Below, in pieces: positions 26,623-35,862 of a stretch of 64,000 bases of DNA. Made by a program: the position numbers and the translations under genes. The stretch is taken from contig CAVYML010000009.1 of the NCBI GenBank assembly GCA_963769605.1, positions 1,612,001 through 1,676,000 of the forward strand. Direction: 5' to 3'. The notes under the pieces are model-generated. The model saw only the letters and a program-made list of their open reading frames with translations, ran no database searches and was not told where the DNA came from. The first letter of the stretch is position 1. Each line of letters begins with the position of its first letter. Origin of the DNA: Fen-1254 sp963769605 (GTDB lineage: Bacteria; Bacteroidota; Ignavibacteria; UBA10030).

Positions 26623-27810
26623 ATGGAATCGGAACAAGTTGATTTGTCGGCATTGCGGATTCACCGTTCGGAAAAGTCTCAGGACGGACCTCCGAAAAAG
26701 CTGCCGGCTTACATTATTAGCATTGTTGTTCTTGTCGTACTTATTGCCGGGGGAATTTACGGCGGGAAAAAATTTTTTGCACCGGATATTGAAGTTAAAT
26801 TGACTACGGTCGCATGGATTTCCCCTTCCCAATCGGATGCTGTGCTGACCGCAAGCGGTTATGTCGTTGCCCAGCGAAAAGCGGCTGTTGCTTCCAAGGC
26901 AACGGGCAGATTAGTGTATCTGGGTGTTGTCGAAGGGGATCATGTGGAAAATGGACAAATCATAGCGAGGATCGAAGATTCCGACATGCATGCCGCGCTT
27001 GTGCAGGCGCGTGCATCGGAGGCGGTCGCTCAGGCCGATCTTCTTACTGCAGAGCAGACCTTGAGGCGTGAAAAATCGTTATGGGAAAAAAATCTAGCCA
27101 CGCAGGCGGATTATGAAAGCGCTCAAGCACAATATGCGCGAGTTAAAGCTTCCATCGAAGTAGCTGCTGCCGGCGTTACCGGGGCGGAGGTTGCCATGGA
27201 AAATACGGTAATCCGTGCACCATTCAGCGGAACGGTTCTGACAAAAGATGCCGATATCGGCGAGATGGTTGTGCCAATGGCTGCGAGCGTCAGTTCGAAG
27301 TCAGCGGTTGTGACGATAGCCGATATGTCTTCGCTTCAGGTGGAAGCGGATGTGTCCGAATCCAATATCGAACGTGTTTTTCCGAACCAGCCGTGCGAGA
27401 TTACATTAGATGCATATCCCGGTGTGCGTTATCAGGGATTTGTTGCGAAGATCGTTCCGACTGCGGATCGGACGAAAGCAACGGTTCTGGTCAAGGTTGC
27501 TTTTATAAAATACGACAGCCGTGTTCTGCCGGAAATGGGAGCGAAAGTTCTATTCTTAACGAAACCGTCGGACAAAGCTTCTCTGCATGATAAGCCGTTC
27601 CTTTCTCTTCCCGCCGGTGCCGTAACGGAAAGAGATGGAAAGAAAGTAGCCTATCGCGTTACTGACAACATGGCATCTGTCGTTCCTCTTACAACGGGAC
27701 GACTGCTCGGTTCCCAGATAGAGATTATCGACGGCCTTACAGTCGGAGAAAAAGTGATAGACAATCTCGGTCCAAATATTTCAGACGGAGTCAATGTGAA
27801 GATTCAATAA
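26623..27810 (+). CDS. Efflux periplasmic adaptor (HlyD/MFP family)
   Basis: 395 residues from the ATG at 26623; a TTG eight codons upstream (26599) is an alternative, and neither ribosome site is decisive. A short charged cytoplasmic start precedes one membrane helix (about 32-51). Then come a biotinyl-lipoyl-like half (GRLVYLGVVEGDHVENGQIIARIED), a coiled-coil hairpin (about 125-185) and the matching lipoyl half (NTVIRAPFSGTVLTKDADIGEMV), followed by beta-barrel domains. It links an inner-membrane ABC transporter to an outer-membrane channel. The ATPase and permeases follow in the same direction, so this is a MacAB-like export system of unknown cargo. Confidence 0.9.
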   Translation: MESEQVDLSALRIHRSEKSQDGPPKKLPAYIISIVVLVVLIAGGIYGGKKFFAPDIEVKLTTVAWISPSQSDAVLTASGYVVAQRKAAVASKATGRLVYLGVVEGDHVENGQIIARIEDSDMHAALVQARASEAVAQADLLTAEQTLRREKSLWEKNLATQADYESAQAQYARVKASIEVAAAGVTGAEVAMENTVIRAPFSGTVLTKDADIGEMVVPMAASVSSKSAVVTIADMSSLQVEADVSESNIERVFPNQPCEITLDAYPGVRYQGFVAKIVPTADRTKATVLVKVAFIKYDSRVLPEMGAKVLFLTKPSDKASLHDKPFLSLPAGAVTERDGKKVAYRVTDNMASVVPLTTGRLLGSQIEIIDGLTVGEKVIDNLGPNISDGVNVKIQ

Positions 27811-27960
27811 TAGTTCATTCGTTCTTAGTTCTTACTGCTTGGTTCGTGTGAAATATTGTTTTAATCAGTTAGTCAGTTCATTGGTTCATTGGTTCTTTGG
27901 TTATTGAATTATTTGTTTTATTAGATCCTGTTTACAATTTACAGTTCACTGTTTTAAAGG
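27811..27960 (+). repeat. Intergenic word-repeat spacer between adaptor and ABC ATPase
   Basis: It contains cgttcttagttcttactgcttggttcg (27827-27848), a cagttagtcagttcattggttcattggttc run (27866-27897), and gtttacaatttacagttcactg (27929-27952). The GTTCTTAG words are on the plus, transcribed strand. The ATPase ribosome site AAAGGAA follows directly. Confidence 0.7.
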
Positions 27961-27969
27961 AATTTCTTT

Positions 27970-28644
27970 ATGACACAAGCGATTATTCAAGTACAGGGCG
28001 TTTCAAAATCTTATTGGCGGGACAGTTTTGAAGTTCCGGTACTCAAAGATATTTCCATAGATGTTCCGGATGGAGAGTTTCTCTGTCTCATGGGGCCCTC
28101 CGGTTCCGGAAAGACTACACTCCTGAATCTCATCGCCGGTATAGACCGGCCCAGTATGGGAAAGATTATTGTCGGCGGAACGGAAATCGGCAGCTTAAGC
28201 GAAACGGCTCTTGCTAAATGGCGTTCGCAGCATGTGGGATTCGTTTTTCAGTTTTATAATTTACTCCCGGTTCTGACGGCTTTTGAAAATGTAGAACTTC
28301 CGCTTCTTCTCACTTCGCTTTCCAAATCCGAACGCAGGAAGCATGTCGAACTGGCGCTTGACGTTGTCGGGCTGAGCGACCGTATCCGCCATTATCCCAA
28401 ACAGCTTTCAGGCGGACAGGAGCAGCGTGTTGCTATTGCCCGGGCGATCGTAACCGATCCGACGCTGCTTGTAGCGGATGAACCGACCGGTGACTTAGAC
28501 AAGCATTCGGCGGAAGAGATTATGGTTCTTTTGGAACGTTTGAACAGTGAATTTAAAAAAACCATCGTCATGGTAACGCACGATCCCCGCGCAGCAGAAA
28601 AGGCGACCGTGACACATCATCTTGATAAAGGCGAATTGTCATAA
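27970..28644 (+). CDS. ABC transporter ATPase (MacB/LolD type)
   Basis: 224 residues, one ABC domain. Walker A is GPSGSGKTT near residue 40, the Q-loop FQFYNLLP near 93, the signature LSGGQEQRVAIARA near 143, Walker B LLVADEPTGDLD near 167, and the H-loop THD near 203. This is the MacB/LolD/FtsE subgroup that powers mechanotransmission rather than substrate channels. AAAGGAATT precedes the ATG. It partners with the two permease genes immediately downstream (9-base gap to the first). Confidence 0.93.
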   Translation: MTQAIIQVQGVSKSYWRDSFEVPVLKDISIDVPDGEFLCLMGPSGSGKTTLLNLIAGIDRPSMGKIIVGGTEIGSLSETALAKWRSQHVGFVFQFYNLLPVLTAFENVELPLLLTSLSKSERRKHVELALDVVGLSDRIRHYPKQLSGGQEQRVAIARAIVTDPTLLVADEPTGDLDKHSAEEIMVLLERLNSEFKKTIVMVTHDPRAAEKATVTHHLDKGELS

Positions 28645-28653
28645 GGAGGCGTT

Positions 28654-29813
28654 ATGCGGATTTTCAAACTCATCTATAAAAACGCACTGCGCCATAAACT
28701 GCGGACGGCATTAACCGTTCTCGGGATGGCAATTGCTGTGATGGCGTTCGGCGTGCTTCGTACCGTTGTCGATATGTATTATGCCGGAATCGATGCGACG
28801 GCAGTCAACAGGCTGATTACGCGTCAAGCGGTCTCGTACATTTTTACGCTTCCCTTATCGTACCGGGATCAAATTGCAAAAGTCCCCGGTGTGGAAACGG
28901 TATCGTTTGCAAATTGGTTCGGCGGAACCTATATCGATAAGAAAAATTTTTTTGCGCGGATGGGAGTAGACGCAGAAACAATCTTCGATGTATATCCGGA
29001 ATATGTTCTGCCGCCGAAAGAATATGAAACGTTCAAAAGCGAGCGGAATGCATGCGTTGTTGGTTCGGAAATTGCGAAACAATACGGATTTAAAATCGGC
29101 GATGTCATTTCAATGGATGGAGATATTTACCTGGTCCATGGTCGTTTGTTGTGCGGGGTATTTATTACCCGCGGGATAAGGTGACCGACGCAACACAGAT
29201 GTTTTTTCACTGGAAGTATATCGACGAACGGATGAAACAAGATATGCCCGGACGTGCAGGTCAGGTGGGCTGGTACATTATAAAAATTAAAAACCCGTCG
29301 CAGGCTGCGGCTATTTCCGAACAGGTCGATGCGCTGTTTAAGAATTCTTCCAACGAGACGAAAACAGAAACAGAACGCGCTTTTACGCAAGGATTTATTG
29401 CCGGATTCAGTTCGCTCCTCAATGCAATGAATGCGGTCTCGTTTATTATTATCGGCATCATTATGCTTGTGCTCGGAAATACGATGATTATGTCGGCACG
29501 CGAACGGACGCGCGAGTACGCAGTTCTGAAAACGCTCGGTTTCTCCGGCGGGCATCTGTTCGGACTTATCTTCGGAGAGTCGATGCTGATTTCGGCTTTC
29601 GGCGCTGTTGCTGGACTGCTTATTACCTATCCGTTCGTGGCAGGCATCGAAGCAAAAATGCCGAAAGGATTTTTCCCGTATTTCTTTATCACTCCCCAAA
29701 CTGTTATACTCGCCGGAGCCGCGGCGCTGACGATCGGTGTTCTTGCATCCATCTTCCCGCTCCAGCGAGCGCTGCGGATGAAAATTGTGGACGGATTGAG
29801 ATTTATCGGATAA
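28654..29813 (+). pseudogene. FtsX/MacB-type ABC permease with a single-base frameshift
   Basis: The first frame (from ATG 28654, GGAGG upstream) encodes an N-terminal membrane helix and the start of the periplasmic domain, ...GDVISMDGDIY, then runs out of frame to a stop at 29184. The family sequence resumes in another frame as PGPWSFVVRGIYYPRDKVTD. One extra C near 29130-29131 (atttacctgg to atttaccctgg) joins them into a 386-residue protein. That is nearly the length of the intact sister permease (389). The C-terminal half has three membrane helices and an FtsX core. Either a base-call error in a short C run or a recent mutation would explain it. If real, the exporter would depend on the second permease alone. 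Confidence 0.85.
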
Positions 29814-30088
29814 AAAATAGTAAATGGTAAATGGTGAATGGTGAATAGATAAAGTTCTTGGTGCGTAGTTCTTAGTTCTTGGTTATAAAAGAATCAAAGA
29901 ACTGAAAGTGGCGAATGGGAATCAGCAGTAAAAAATCTATCTCTCAACAGATTCCCGCTATTACGGGAAAACATTTTCAGGCCTCCGGCTGAACCAAGCA
30001 CCAAGAATTAATAACAAAATAACATTGAACGGCAGCACCTTGAACATTCTACTGTCTCCTGAATTCTATATTCTTATTTGAGGTTCTC
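29814..30088 (+). repeat. Intergenic word-repeat spacer between the two permeases
   Basis: gtaaatggtaaatggtgaatggtgaatag (29820-29848) and gttcttggtgcgtagttcttagttcttgg (29854-29882) lie on the transcribed strand. The remainder of the 275 bases holds no gene; gattcccgctattacgggaaa near 29950 is a small inverted repeat. Confidence 0.75.
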
Positions 30089-31258
30089 ATGAAAATTCCA
30101 TTAAAATATACTCTGCGAAATTTTAAATCGCGGAAACTTACCACGGCTATCACCATCACGGGCATTACACTCGTCGTTTTTGTTTTTGCGGCCGTCCTTA
30201 TGCTTGCACACGGTATTCAGAAAACGCTTGTCTCGACCGGTATGCCGGATAATGTTATCGTTGCCCGGAAAGCGGCAAACGGAGAAATCTCCAGCATCTT
30301 ACTCCGGGACGATTATAATACGGTACTGACGCTTCCGCATATCGCAAAGAATGCGGATGGAAAGCCGCTTGTATCGGGTGAGACCGTGGTCATTATCAAT
30401 CTGGAGAAGAAAAGCGGCGGATTGAGCAACGTTACGGTTCGGGGTGTTGAACAGGAAGCGTTCGTCCTGCGTCCGCAGGTGCACATTATGGAAGGCAGAC
30501 TCTTTCGTCCCGGTGCGCGGGAAATTATCGCCGGCGCTGCAACGAATAAGAATTTTATCGGCGCACAAATCGGTAGTACAGTGACCTTCGGCGGAGATCA
30601 GTGGACTATTGTAGGCCGGTTCGATGCAGGCGGGAGTGGCTTCGATTCCGAACTCTGGGGGGATAATAACCAGCTTCAGGATGCATTTCACCGGAGCGGC
30701 GGTTATTCCACGATGACGCTCAAACTTGATCAGGCGGATTCGTTCAACGCATTCAAAGCGGCGTTCAGCCGGGAACAGCGTTTGCAGGAATTCGAACCGA
30801 AGATCGAACAGAAGTTTTTTGAAGAACAATCGGAAACGATGGCATTGTTCATACGCATTCTCGGAATTTTTATTACGATCGTTTTTTCCTTCGGAGCTAC
30901 GATTGGGGCCATGATTACGATGTACGCTGCTGTCGCGAACCGAACAGTGGAAGTCGGAACACTCCGCGCACTCGGATTCCGCCGCCGCAGTGTGCTCTCT
31001 GCATTTTTAATGGAATCCTTAAGTATTGCGCTCATCGGAGGCGGCATCGGCATCCTTCTCGCTTCGTTTCTGCAATTTTTCTCTTTATCGACATTGAACT
31101 ACGGTTCCTTCTCAGAATTGGAATTTTCTTTTGCACTGTCGCCGTCGATTGTCATCGCGTCTATCGTGTTTTCCCTTTTTATGGGATTTGTGGGGGGATT
31201 TCTCCCCGCTGTTCGTGCAGCGCGGTTAAAGATTGTCAACGCATTGAGAGCGGGATAA
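30089..31258 (+). CDS. FtsX/MacB-type ABC permease
   Basis: 389 residues. One N-terminal membrane helix (about 17-43) is followed by a periplasmic MacB core-like domain (about 45-245) and three C-terminal helices (about 262-290, 312-340, 350-378) of the FtsX domain, including RALGFRRRSVLSAFLMES. GAGG lies upstream of the ATG. It is a paralogue of the frameshifted permease before it, so the two probably form a heterodimer with the shared ATPase and the periplasmic adaptor. The 285 bases after it (31259-31543) begin with a cagaatttagaattcagaa word repeat and contain no gene. Confidence 0.9.
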   Translation: MKIPLKYTLRNFKSRKLTTAITITGITLVVFVFAAVLMLAHGIQKTLVSTGMPDNVIVARKAANGEISSILLRDDYNTVLTLPHIAKNADGKPLVSGETVVIINLEKKSGGLSNVTVRGVEQEAFVLRPQVHIMEGRLFRPGAREIIAGAATNKNFIGAQIGSTVTFGGDQWTIVGRFDAGGSGFDSELWGDNNQLQDAFHRSGGYSTMTLKLDQADSFNAFKAAFSREQRLQEFEPKIEQKFFEEQSETMALFIRILGIFITIVFSFGATIGAMITMYAAVANRTVEVGTLRALGFRRRSVLSAFLMESLSIALIGGGIGILLASFLQFFSLSTLNYGSFSELEFSFALSPSIVIASIVFSLFMGFVGGFLPAVRAARLKIVNALRAG

Positions 31259-31543
31259 TAAAGAATACAGAATTTAGAATTCAGAAGGCAGAATAAAGAA
31301 GCTTGTAAATGGTGAATAGAAAACGGTAAATTGATATTACGTTTCGTTTAAAATTTTGTTGCTGAAGCAGCCTGCAGAGAAGATCTATAATTATTTGTAA
31401 CTCAGCGTATACTGCTCAAGATAATTTCTCTCCTCATACGGGAGAAAAACAGGTGTTCTTATATCGCTCATGTCCAAGATCCGCTTCCAGCTTCCTAAAA
31501 AAGGGACAGATAACAAATATCCTAATCGGCAGGTTACCCGCAA

Positions 31544-31945
31544 TTATTTTATCCATCGCACCTTTATTTTATTCTCAACCTGCTTGAGCTCTTTATCGCC
31601 TGTGAGTATCTCGCATTTCTTTTTCACTGCCAATGCCGCTGCATAACAATCTGCAAACGACATTTTATGGAATGCTTTGAAATGAGCGGCCTGGAGCGTG
31701 AGTTCCTTGTCGACCTCTACGAGTTGAATCGGCAGAGCCCGCATGGAATCTTCTGCCAGCTTTGCGCGGGTTTCTCCGCCTTTGCGGAGCGCATGATAAA
31801 TGACCTCACCCCAGTTTACAATGCACATGAATGCTTCCCGATCTTTGATGACGCACTCTTCAAAGACAGCCGCAACCTCTTTATATCCTTCTTGCTGCTG
31901 AAGATAAGAGATGACCGCATAAGAATCGAGAACTGTCATTTTCAT
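31544..31945 (-). CDS. vapC: PIN-domain ribonuclease toxin (VapC-like)
   Basis: 133 residues, typical for VapC. The four acidic PIN positions are visible: Asp7 in TVLDSYAV, Glu near 46 in NWGEVIY, Asp near 98 in SFADCYAAALA, and Asp near 116 in TGDKEL. VapC toxins cut specific RNAs (often tRNA or rRNA loops) with bound magnesium. The start overlaps the antitoxin stop by four bases (ATGA), the normal antitoxin-first order. Confidence 0.9.
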   Translation of the reverse strand: MKMTVLDSYAVISYLQQQEGYKEVAAVFEECVIKDREAFMCIVNWGEVIYHALRKGGETRAKLAEDSMRALPIQLVEVDKELTLQAAHFKAFHKMSFADCYAAALAVKKKCEILTGDKELKQVENKIKVRWIK

Positions 31946-32172
31946 AATTCGCGTTCCTTTTTCTTGTCTTCCATCAATCCTTTGAGCATATCGCCATCGG
32001 TGCCGAGGATCCCTGCTAAGTCTTCAAAGTAATTTTTATCGAGCGGCTGAATCATAAGTTTTCCGTTCTGTTCAACAAATGCGATTTTTGTTCCCTTTTT
32101 GATCCCAAATTTTCGCCTGATCTTTGCCGGAACGACTAACTGTCCTTTTACCGTGACTATCGATGTGTCCAT
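31942..32172 (-). CDS. vapB: AbrB/MazE-fold antitoxin
   Basis: 76 residues from the ATG at 32172, chosen because AAAGGAGA lies seven bases upstream; the open frame runs on to 32313 without a better start. The N-terminal half (MDTSIVTVKGQLVVPAKIRRKFGIKKGTKIAF) is a textbook SpoVT/AbrB swapped-hairpin DNA-binding domain, and the charged C-terminus (about 50-76) would wrap the toxin. It neutralises the PIN protein and represses the pair. Confidence 0.9.
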   Translation of the reverse strand: MDTSIVTVKGQLVVPAKIRRKFGIKKGTKIAFVEQNGKLMIQPLDKNYFEDLAGILGTDGDMLKGLMEDKKKEREL

Positions 32173-32712
32173 TGTAATCTCCTTTAAATATCGACTTACA
32201 TAGAATAATAAAGTAAGACAATAATGTAAATAGTAGCACGATAAATATTTGTAGACATACTGTCCCAAAATATTGGATTCTTTTGAGGTGTAACAATTCT
32301 CTTCCATGGTCATGCATTTCCCAAAACTGCCAATAAGTAATCATTGGAAAGCCCGGCATATTTTAGGAGATCATTTATTTCACAATGTTTTATGCCTTTC
32401 TTATGAGTGGCGCCGGGGCTGTTGGCTTTGAACCTTCCGGGAAGCGTCCGAGAACGACCCGTCGCGGCTGCAATACATAGAGATTTTAAGCCTTGATGAC
32501 ATGCTGATTTACAATTATTGATACTTAGAGAACCACGAAGCATTAAGAATTTTAAGTTAGCAACTAATAAACGAATGAACCGAAAAACTTAAGAACAGTT
32601 GAAACATTGATCGGAAGAGAAAATTCATTATATTTTTTGAAATTGATACATTAAAATCTCATGGCGATTCGCTGCCATCACTCATAAAGCTGTCTTACAG
32701 CACGGGATTTGT
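32173..32712. other. 540-base spacer between vapBC and nupC
   Basis: No convincing gene. A minus-strand frame at 32310-32543 (77 codons) has no good ribosome site, and its last codons plus the adjacent frame may be a decayed gene; I could not name it. No tandem repeat, hairpin terminator or riboswitch is evident. Promoters of both divergent flanking genes should lie here. Confidence 0.35.
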
Positions 32713-34035
32713 ATGGATGTTTTTTCGATTGTTCGCGGATTGATCGGCCTTGTTCTTGTCACCGCGCTCGCGTATTTATTTTCTAAGGATAAAAAACACA
32801 TTAACTGGCGGCTTGTCAGTATCGGCATAGCGCTCCAGTTCGTTTTTGTTTTTATCGTTGTCAAAACAACTCTCGGGCACAATGTCTTTTATTCTATCAG
32901 CACATTCTTTGTCTGGCTTTTCAGTTTTGCAAGTCTGGGGGCACAGTTCGTTTTCGGCTCGCTGGCAAAAAGTCCCGGAACCGAAGGCAGCCTCGGTGTC
33001 TTTTTTGCCTTTCAGGTCTTGCCGACAATTATATTCTTTGCATGCCTGATGAGTGTCCTGTATTATCTCGGCATTATGCAGCGCATCGTCCAGGGGATTG
33101 CCTGGGTCATGCTGCGGTTGATGAAGACGAGCGGAGCGGAATCGCTCGACGTTGCCGCAAACACCTTCATGGGACAAACGGAAGCGCCGTTAGTTATTCG
33201 TCCCTATCTTTCTTCACTTACAAAATCCGAATTGTTCACGGTTCTCACAAGCGGTATGGCGCATATTTCCGGAGGCGTGCTTGCCGTGTATATGCAGATG
33301 CTGGGATTTGCATACGCAAAAGCACACGGCGCTCCGATTGAAGCCTCGCAGGTGTATTTTGCCGGACATCTGCTCGCGGCCTGCATTATGGCGGCGCCTG
33401 CAACGATGGTGGTTGCGAAAATATTGATTCCGGAAACCGGCGATCCGCAGACTATGGGAACAGTGAAAATGAAAATTGAAAAAAAGCATTCGAATGTCAT
33501 TGAAGCCGCCGCTGCGGGAGCGGGAGACGGCATTCGACTGGCGATCAATGTCGCCGGTATGCTTATTGCATTCATTGCAATCATATACCTGCTGAATGCA
33601 TCGCTTGGATATTTCGGGGATCTTACAGGACTCAATGCGGTTTGCATGTCGCATTTTCAAAAACCTCTGTCGTTCGAATTGATCTTTGGTCTCGTCTTTC
33701 AATTTGTTGCCTATGCCATAGGCGTTCCCTGGAGCGATGCGCTCAACATCGGCAGCGTGATGGGAATAAAGCTGGTGGTCAACGAATTTGTTGCATATCT
33801 GCGATTGTCCGATATGGTGGCAGCGGGACTCCTGACGCCGAAATCCATCGTTATCGCGACGTATGCATTATGCGGGTTTGCAAATTTCTCTTCCATTGCA
33901 ATCCAGATCGGCGGATTGAGCCCGCTGGCGGAAAACCGCCGCACCGATATTGCGAAGCTCGGATTGCTTTCCGTCCTCGGAGGGACGATAGCAACATGGA
34001 TGACCGCATCGATAGCAGGAATTTTAATTAATTAG
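32713..34035 (+). CDS. nupC: Concentrative nucleoside transporter (NupC/CNT family)
   Basis: 440 residues with about ten or more membrane segments. CNT signatures are present: a GQTEAPLVIRPYL block near residue 155 and an ALCGFANFSSIAIQIGGL block near 390, which in the family build the nucleoside and sodium sites. NupC-type symporters import nucleosides using a Na+ or H+ gradient. A purine-type permease follows 150 bases downstream in the same direction, which suggests a nucleoside/nucleobase salvage unit. Only a weak GGGA lies before the ATG. Confidence 0.92.
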   Translation: MDVFSIVRGLIGLVLVTALAYLFSKDKKHINWRLVSIGIALQFVFVFIVVKTTLGHNVFYSISTFFVWLFSFASLGAQFVFGSLAKSPGTEGSLGVFFAFQVLPTIIFFACLMSVLYYLGIMQRIVQGIAWVMLRLMKTSGAESLDVAANTFMGQTEAPLVIRPYLSSLTKSELFTVLTSGMAHISGGVLAVYMQMLGFAYAKAHGAPIEASQVYFAGHLLAACIMAAPATMVVAKILIPETGDPQTMGTVKMKIEKKHSNVIEAAAAGAGDGIRLAINVAGMLIAFIAIIYLLNASLGYFGDLTGLNAVCMSHFQKPLSFELIFGLVFQFVAYAIGVPWSDALNIGSVMGIKLVVNEFVAYLRLSDMVAAGLLTPKSIVIATYALCGFANFSSIAIQIGGLSPLAENRRTDIAKLGLLSVLGGTIATWMTASIAGILIN

Positions 34036-34180
34036 AAAAAAGAATCCAGAAGTCAGGAGCCAGAATATAAAAGAGGCAACGTTTTCGAAGAAATATTTTT
34101 TTCTTGTTCTCAATTCTGCATTCTGTCTTCTTCATTCTGAATTCTGACTTCTGGCTTCTGACTCCTCATTCTTAGGGAGA
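34036..34180 (+). repeat. Spacer with inverted word repeats between nupC and the NCS2-type permease
   Basis: agaatccagaagtcaggagccag (34040-34062) and, further on, gaattctgacttctggcttctgactcctcattctta (about 34138-34173) are inverted relatives, so the transcript could fold into a long imperfect hairpin. The ribosome site AGGGAGA of the permease lies just after it. Confidence 0.6.
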
Positions 34181-34185
34181 ACCTT

Positions 34186-35778
34186 ATGACAACTGAGCGG
34201 CAGAATTATAAATGGTTCGTCATCGGAGACTGGAATGGGTTCTTTGGTTTGATCTTTGACAATCTTACCGTTCTCTCTTTTCTTGCGGGAATTCTTGTCT
34301 TTGTTTTTAAGTATCCGGCGGATATCGTTTATACGAAAATGTTTCCGGGAACGGCTTTCGGAGTGCTCTTTGGCGATCTTATCTATACATGGATGGCTTT
34401 TCGCCTGGCAAAGAAGACAGGAAATATAAAAGTGACCGCCATGCCGCTCGGTCTCGATACACCGTCGACCATCGGGATAACATTTATCGTTCTCGGTCCG
34501 GCATTTATCGGATTAAAAGCAGAAGGAATTCCGGAACGGGATGCCGCACTCATGACCTGGTACATCGGCATGGCAACGATGATGTTTATGGGAGTCATAA
34601 AACTATTTTTTTCCTTCTTCGGAAAATGGATACAGAAAGTCGTGCCGCGGGCCGGGCTGCTCGGATCGCTGGCCGGTATCGGACTTGGACTGATCGGGGT
34701 GACTCCGCTGATCGATATTTTTGGAATGCCGGTGGTGGGACTTATTGCTCTAGGACTTGTTTTTTATTCGCTCGTTGCCGGAATCAAGATGCCCTGGAAA
34801 ATTCCAGGCGTCCTTGCATCCGTTTTCATCGGTACGGTTTTATATTATATTCTCGGACCGCTCGGCCTAACCGGCGGCACGTTTGCAGGTTTTCCTCCGG
34901 CAGAATTGCATTTCGGACTGCCGCTGCCGACGCTCGATTTTCTCAAGGGGCTTGCCCCGGCTCTGAAATATCTGCCGATTGCGGTTCCATTCGGAATTCT
35001 AACCGTTGTCGGCGGCATCAATGTAACCGAAAGTGCGCGTGTTGCCGGAGATGACTACAATACGAGGAGCATTCTTCTGACGGAAGCACTTGCGACTTTA
35101 GTCGCGGGGATGTTCGGTGGTGTGGCTCAGTCGACCCCGTATATCGGTCAGCCTGCCTATAAACGTATGGGTGCACGCGCAGGTTATACGCTTCTGACCG
35201 GCGTCTTTATCGGTCTCGGCGGAATTTTCGGTTATGTATCCTTTATTGTAGAACTTATTCCGCGTGCTGTACTTGCACCGATTCTTATTTTTGTTGCGCT
35301 GGATATTGTTGTTCAATCGTTTCAGGCGTCCCCGGCGCGTCATGCTCCTGCGGTTGCGTTTGCATTTTTCCCCGCTCTTGCTCGCCTGCTTGCAATCAAG
35401 CTCGGTAATCCCGATGCCGTACTGCCGCAAACATTCAATGCTTTGGCGTCATTGCCGGGAAAAGCTCTTCCTGAACTGCTGATTATCGTAGCGCTTGGAA
35501 ACGGATTCATCATTACGGCAATGCTCTGGGGGGCGTTTTTAGCGGAACTGATCGACCGCCGCCTTAGAACTTCGGCTGCTTATCTTGCCTCACTGGCCGT
35601 GCTTACATTTTTCGGTATCATTCATTCGGCAATGCCGGATGGAATGATGTATCTTCCGTGGAACCTGATCGGTCTGGCCCGGCAAGTTCCCTATCAATTT
35701 ACAACTGCGTATTTCGCATTAGCAGCGATTTTTTTCGTTTTGTCGTTTACAAAAGAGAGCAAAGAATCGATAAGTTAA
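34186..35778 (+). CDS. NCS2-type permease (xanthine/uracil-like)
   Basis: 530 residues with about 12-14 membrane helices. The pattern, including VTAMPLGLDTPSTIG near residue 85 and the central VVGGINVTESARVAGDDYNTRSILLTEALATLVAGMFGG block near 270-310, resembles the uracil/xanthine permease superfamily, in particular a broad prokaryotic subgroup of uncharacterised members. It probably imports a nucleobase or related compound with protons or sodium; the substrate is not readable. It lies downstream of nupC, in the same direction. Confidence 0.75.
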   Translation: MTTERQNYKWFVIGDWNGFFGLIFDNLTVLSFLAGILVFVFKYPADIVYTKMFPGTAFGVLFGDLIYTWMAFRLAKKTGNIKVTAMPLGLDTPSTIGITFIVLGPAFIGLKAEGIPERDAALMTWYIGMATMMFMGVIKLFFSFFGKWIQKVVPRAGLLGSLAGIGLGLIGVTPLIDIFGMPVVGLIALGLVFYSLVAGIKMPWKIPGVLASVFIGTVLYYILGPLGLTGGTFAGFPPAELHFGLPLPTLDFLKGLAPALKYLPIAVPFGILTVVGGINVTESARVAGDDYNTRSILLTEALATLVAGMFGGVAQSTPYIGQPAYKRMGARAGYTLLTGVFIGLGGIFGYVSFIVELIPRAVLAPILIFVALDIVVQSFQASPARHAPAVAFAFFPALARLLAIKLGNPDAVLPQTFNALASLPGKALPELLIIVALGNGFIITAMLWGAFLAELIDRRLRTSAAYLASLAVLTFFGIIHSAMPDGMMYLPWNLIGLARQVPYQFTTAYFALAAIFFVLSFTKESKESIS

Positions 35779-35789
35779 TTTGTTTTTAG

Positions 35790-35862
35790 TATTTGGTTGA
35801 CCATAAACGACGAACCAAGAACTACGAACTTAAAACTGCACACGACGATCTTTTACTCTTCA
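35790..35862 (-). repeat. Word repeats between the convergent NCS2-type and LonB-like genes
   Basis: acgaaccaagaactacgaactt (35811-35832, plus strand) is the GTTCTTGGTTCG family and reads in the sense of the minus-strand protease gene, just after its stop. Confidence 0.6.

Noticed and set aside
32310..32543. 77-codon minus-strand frame upstream of vapBC
   Set aside because: Weak resemblance to a decayed gene, but no ribosome site and no family I can name.
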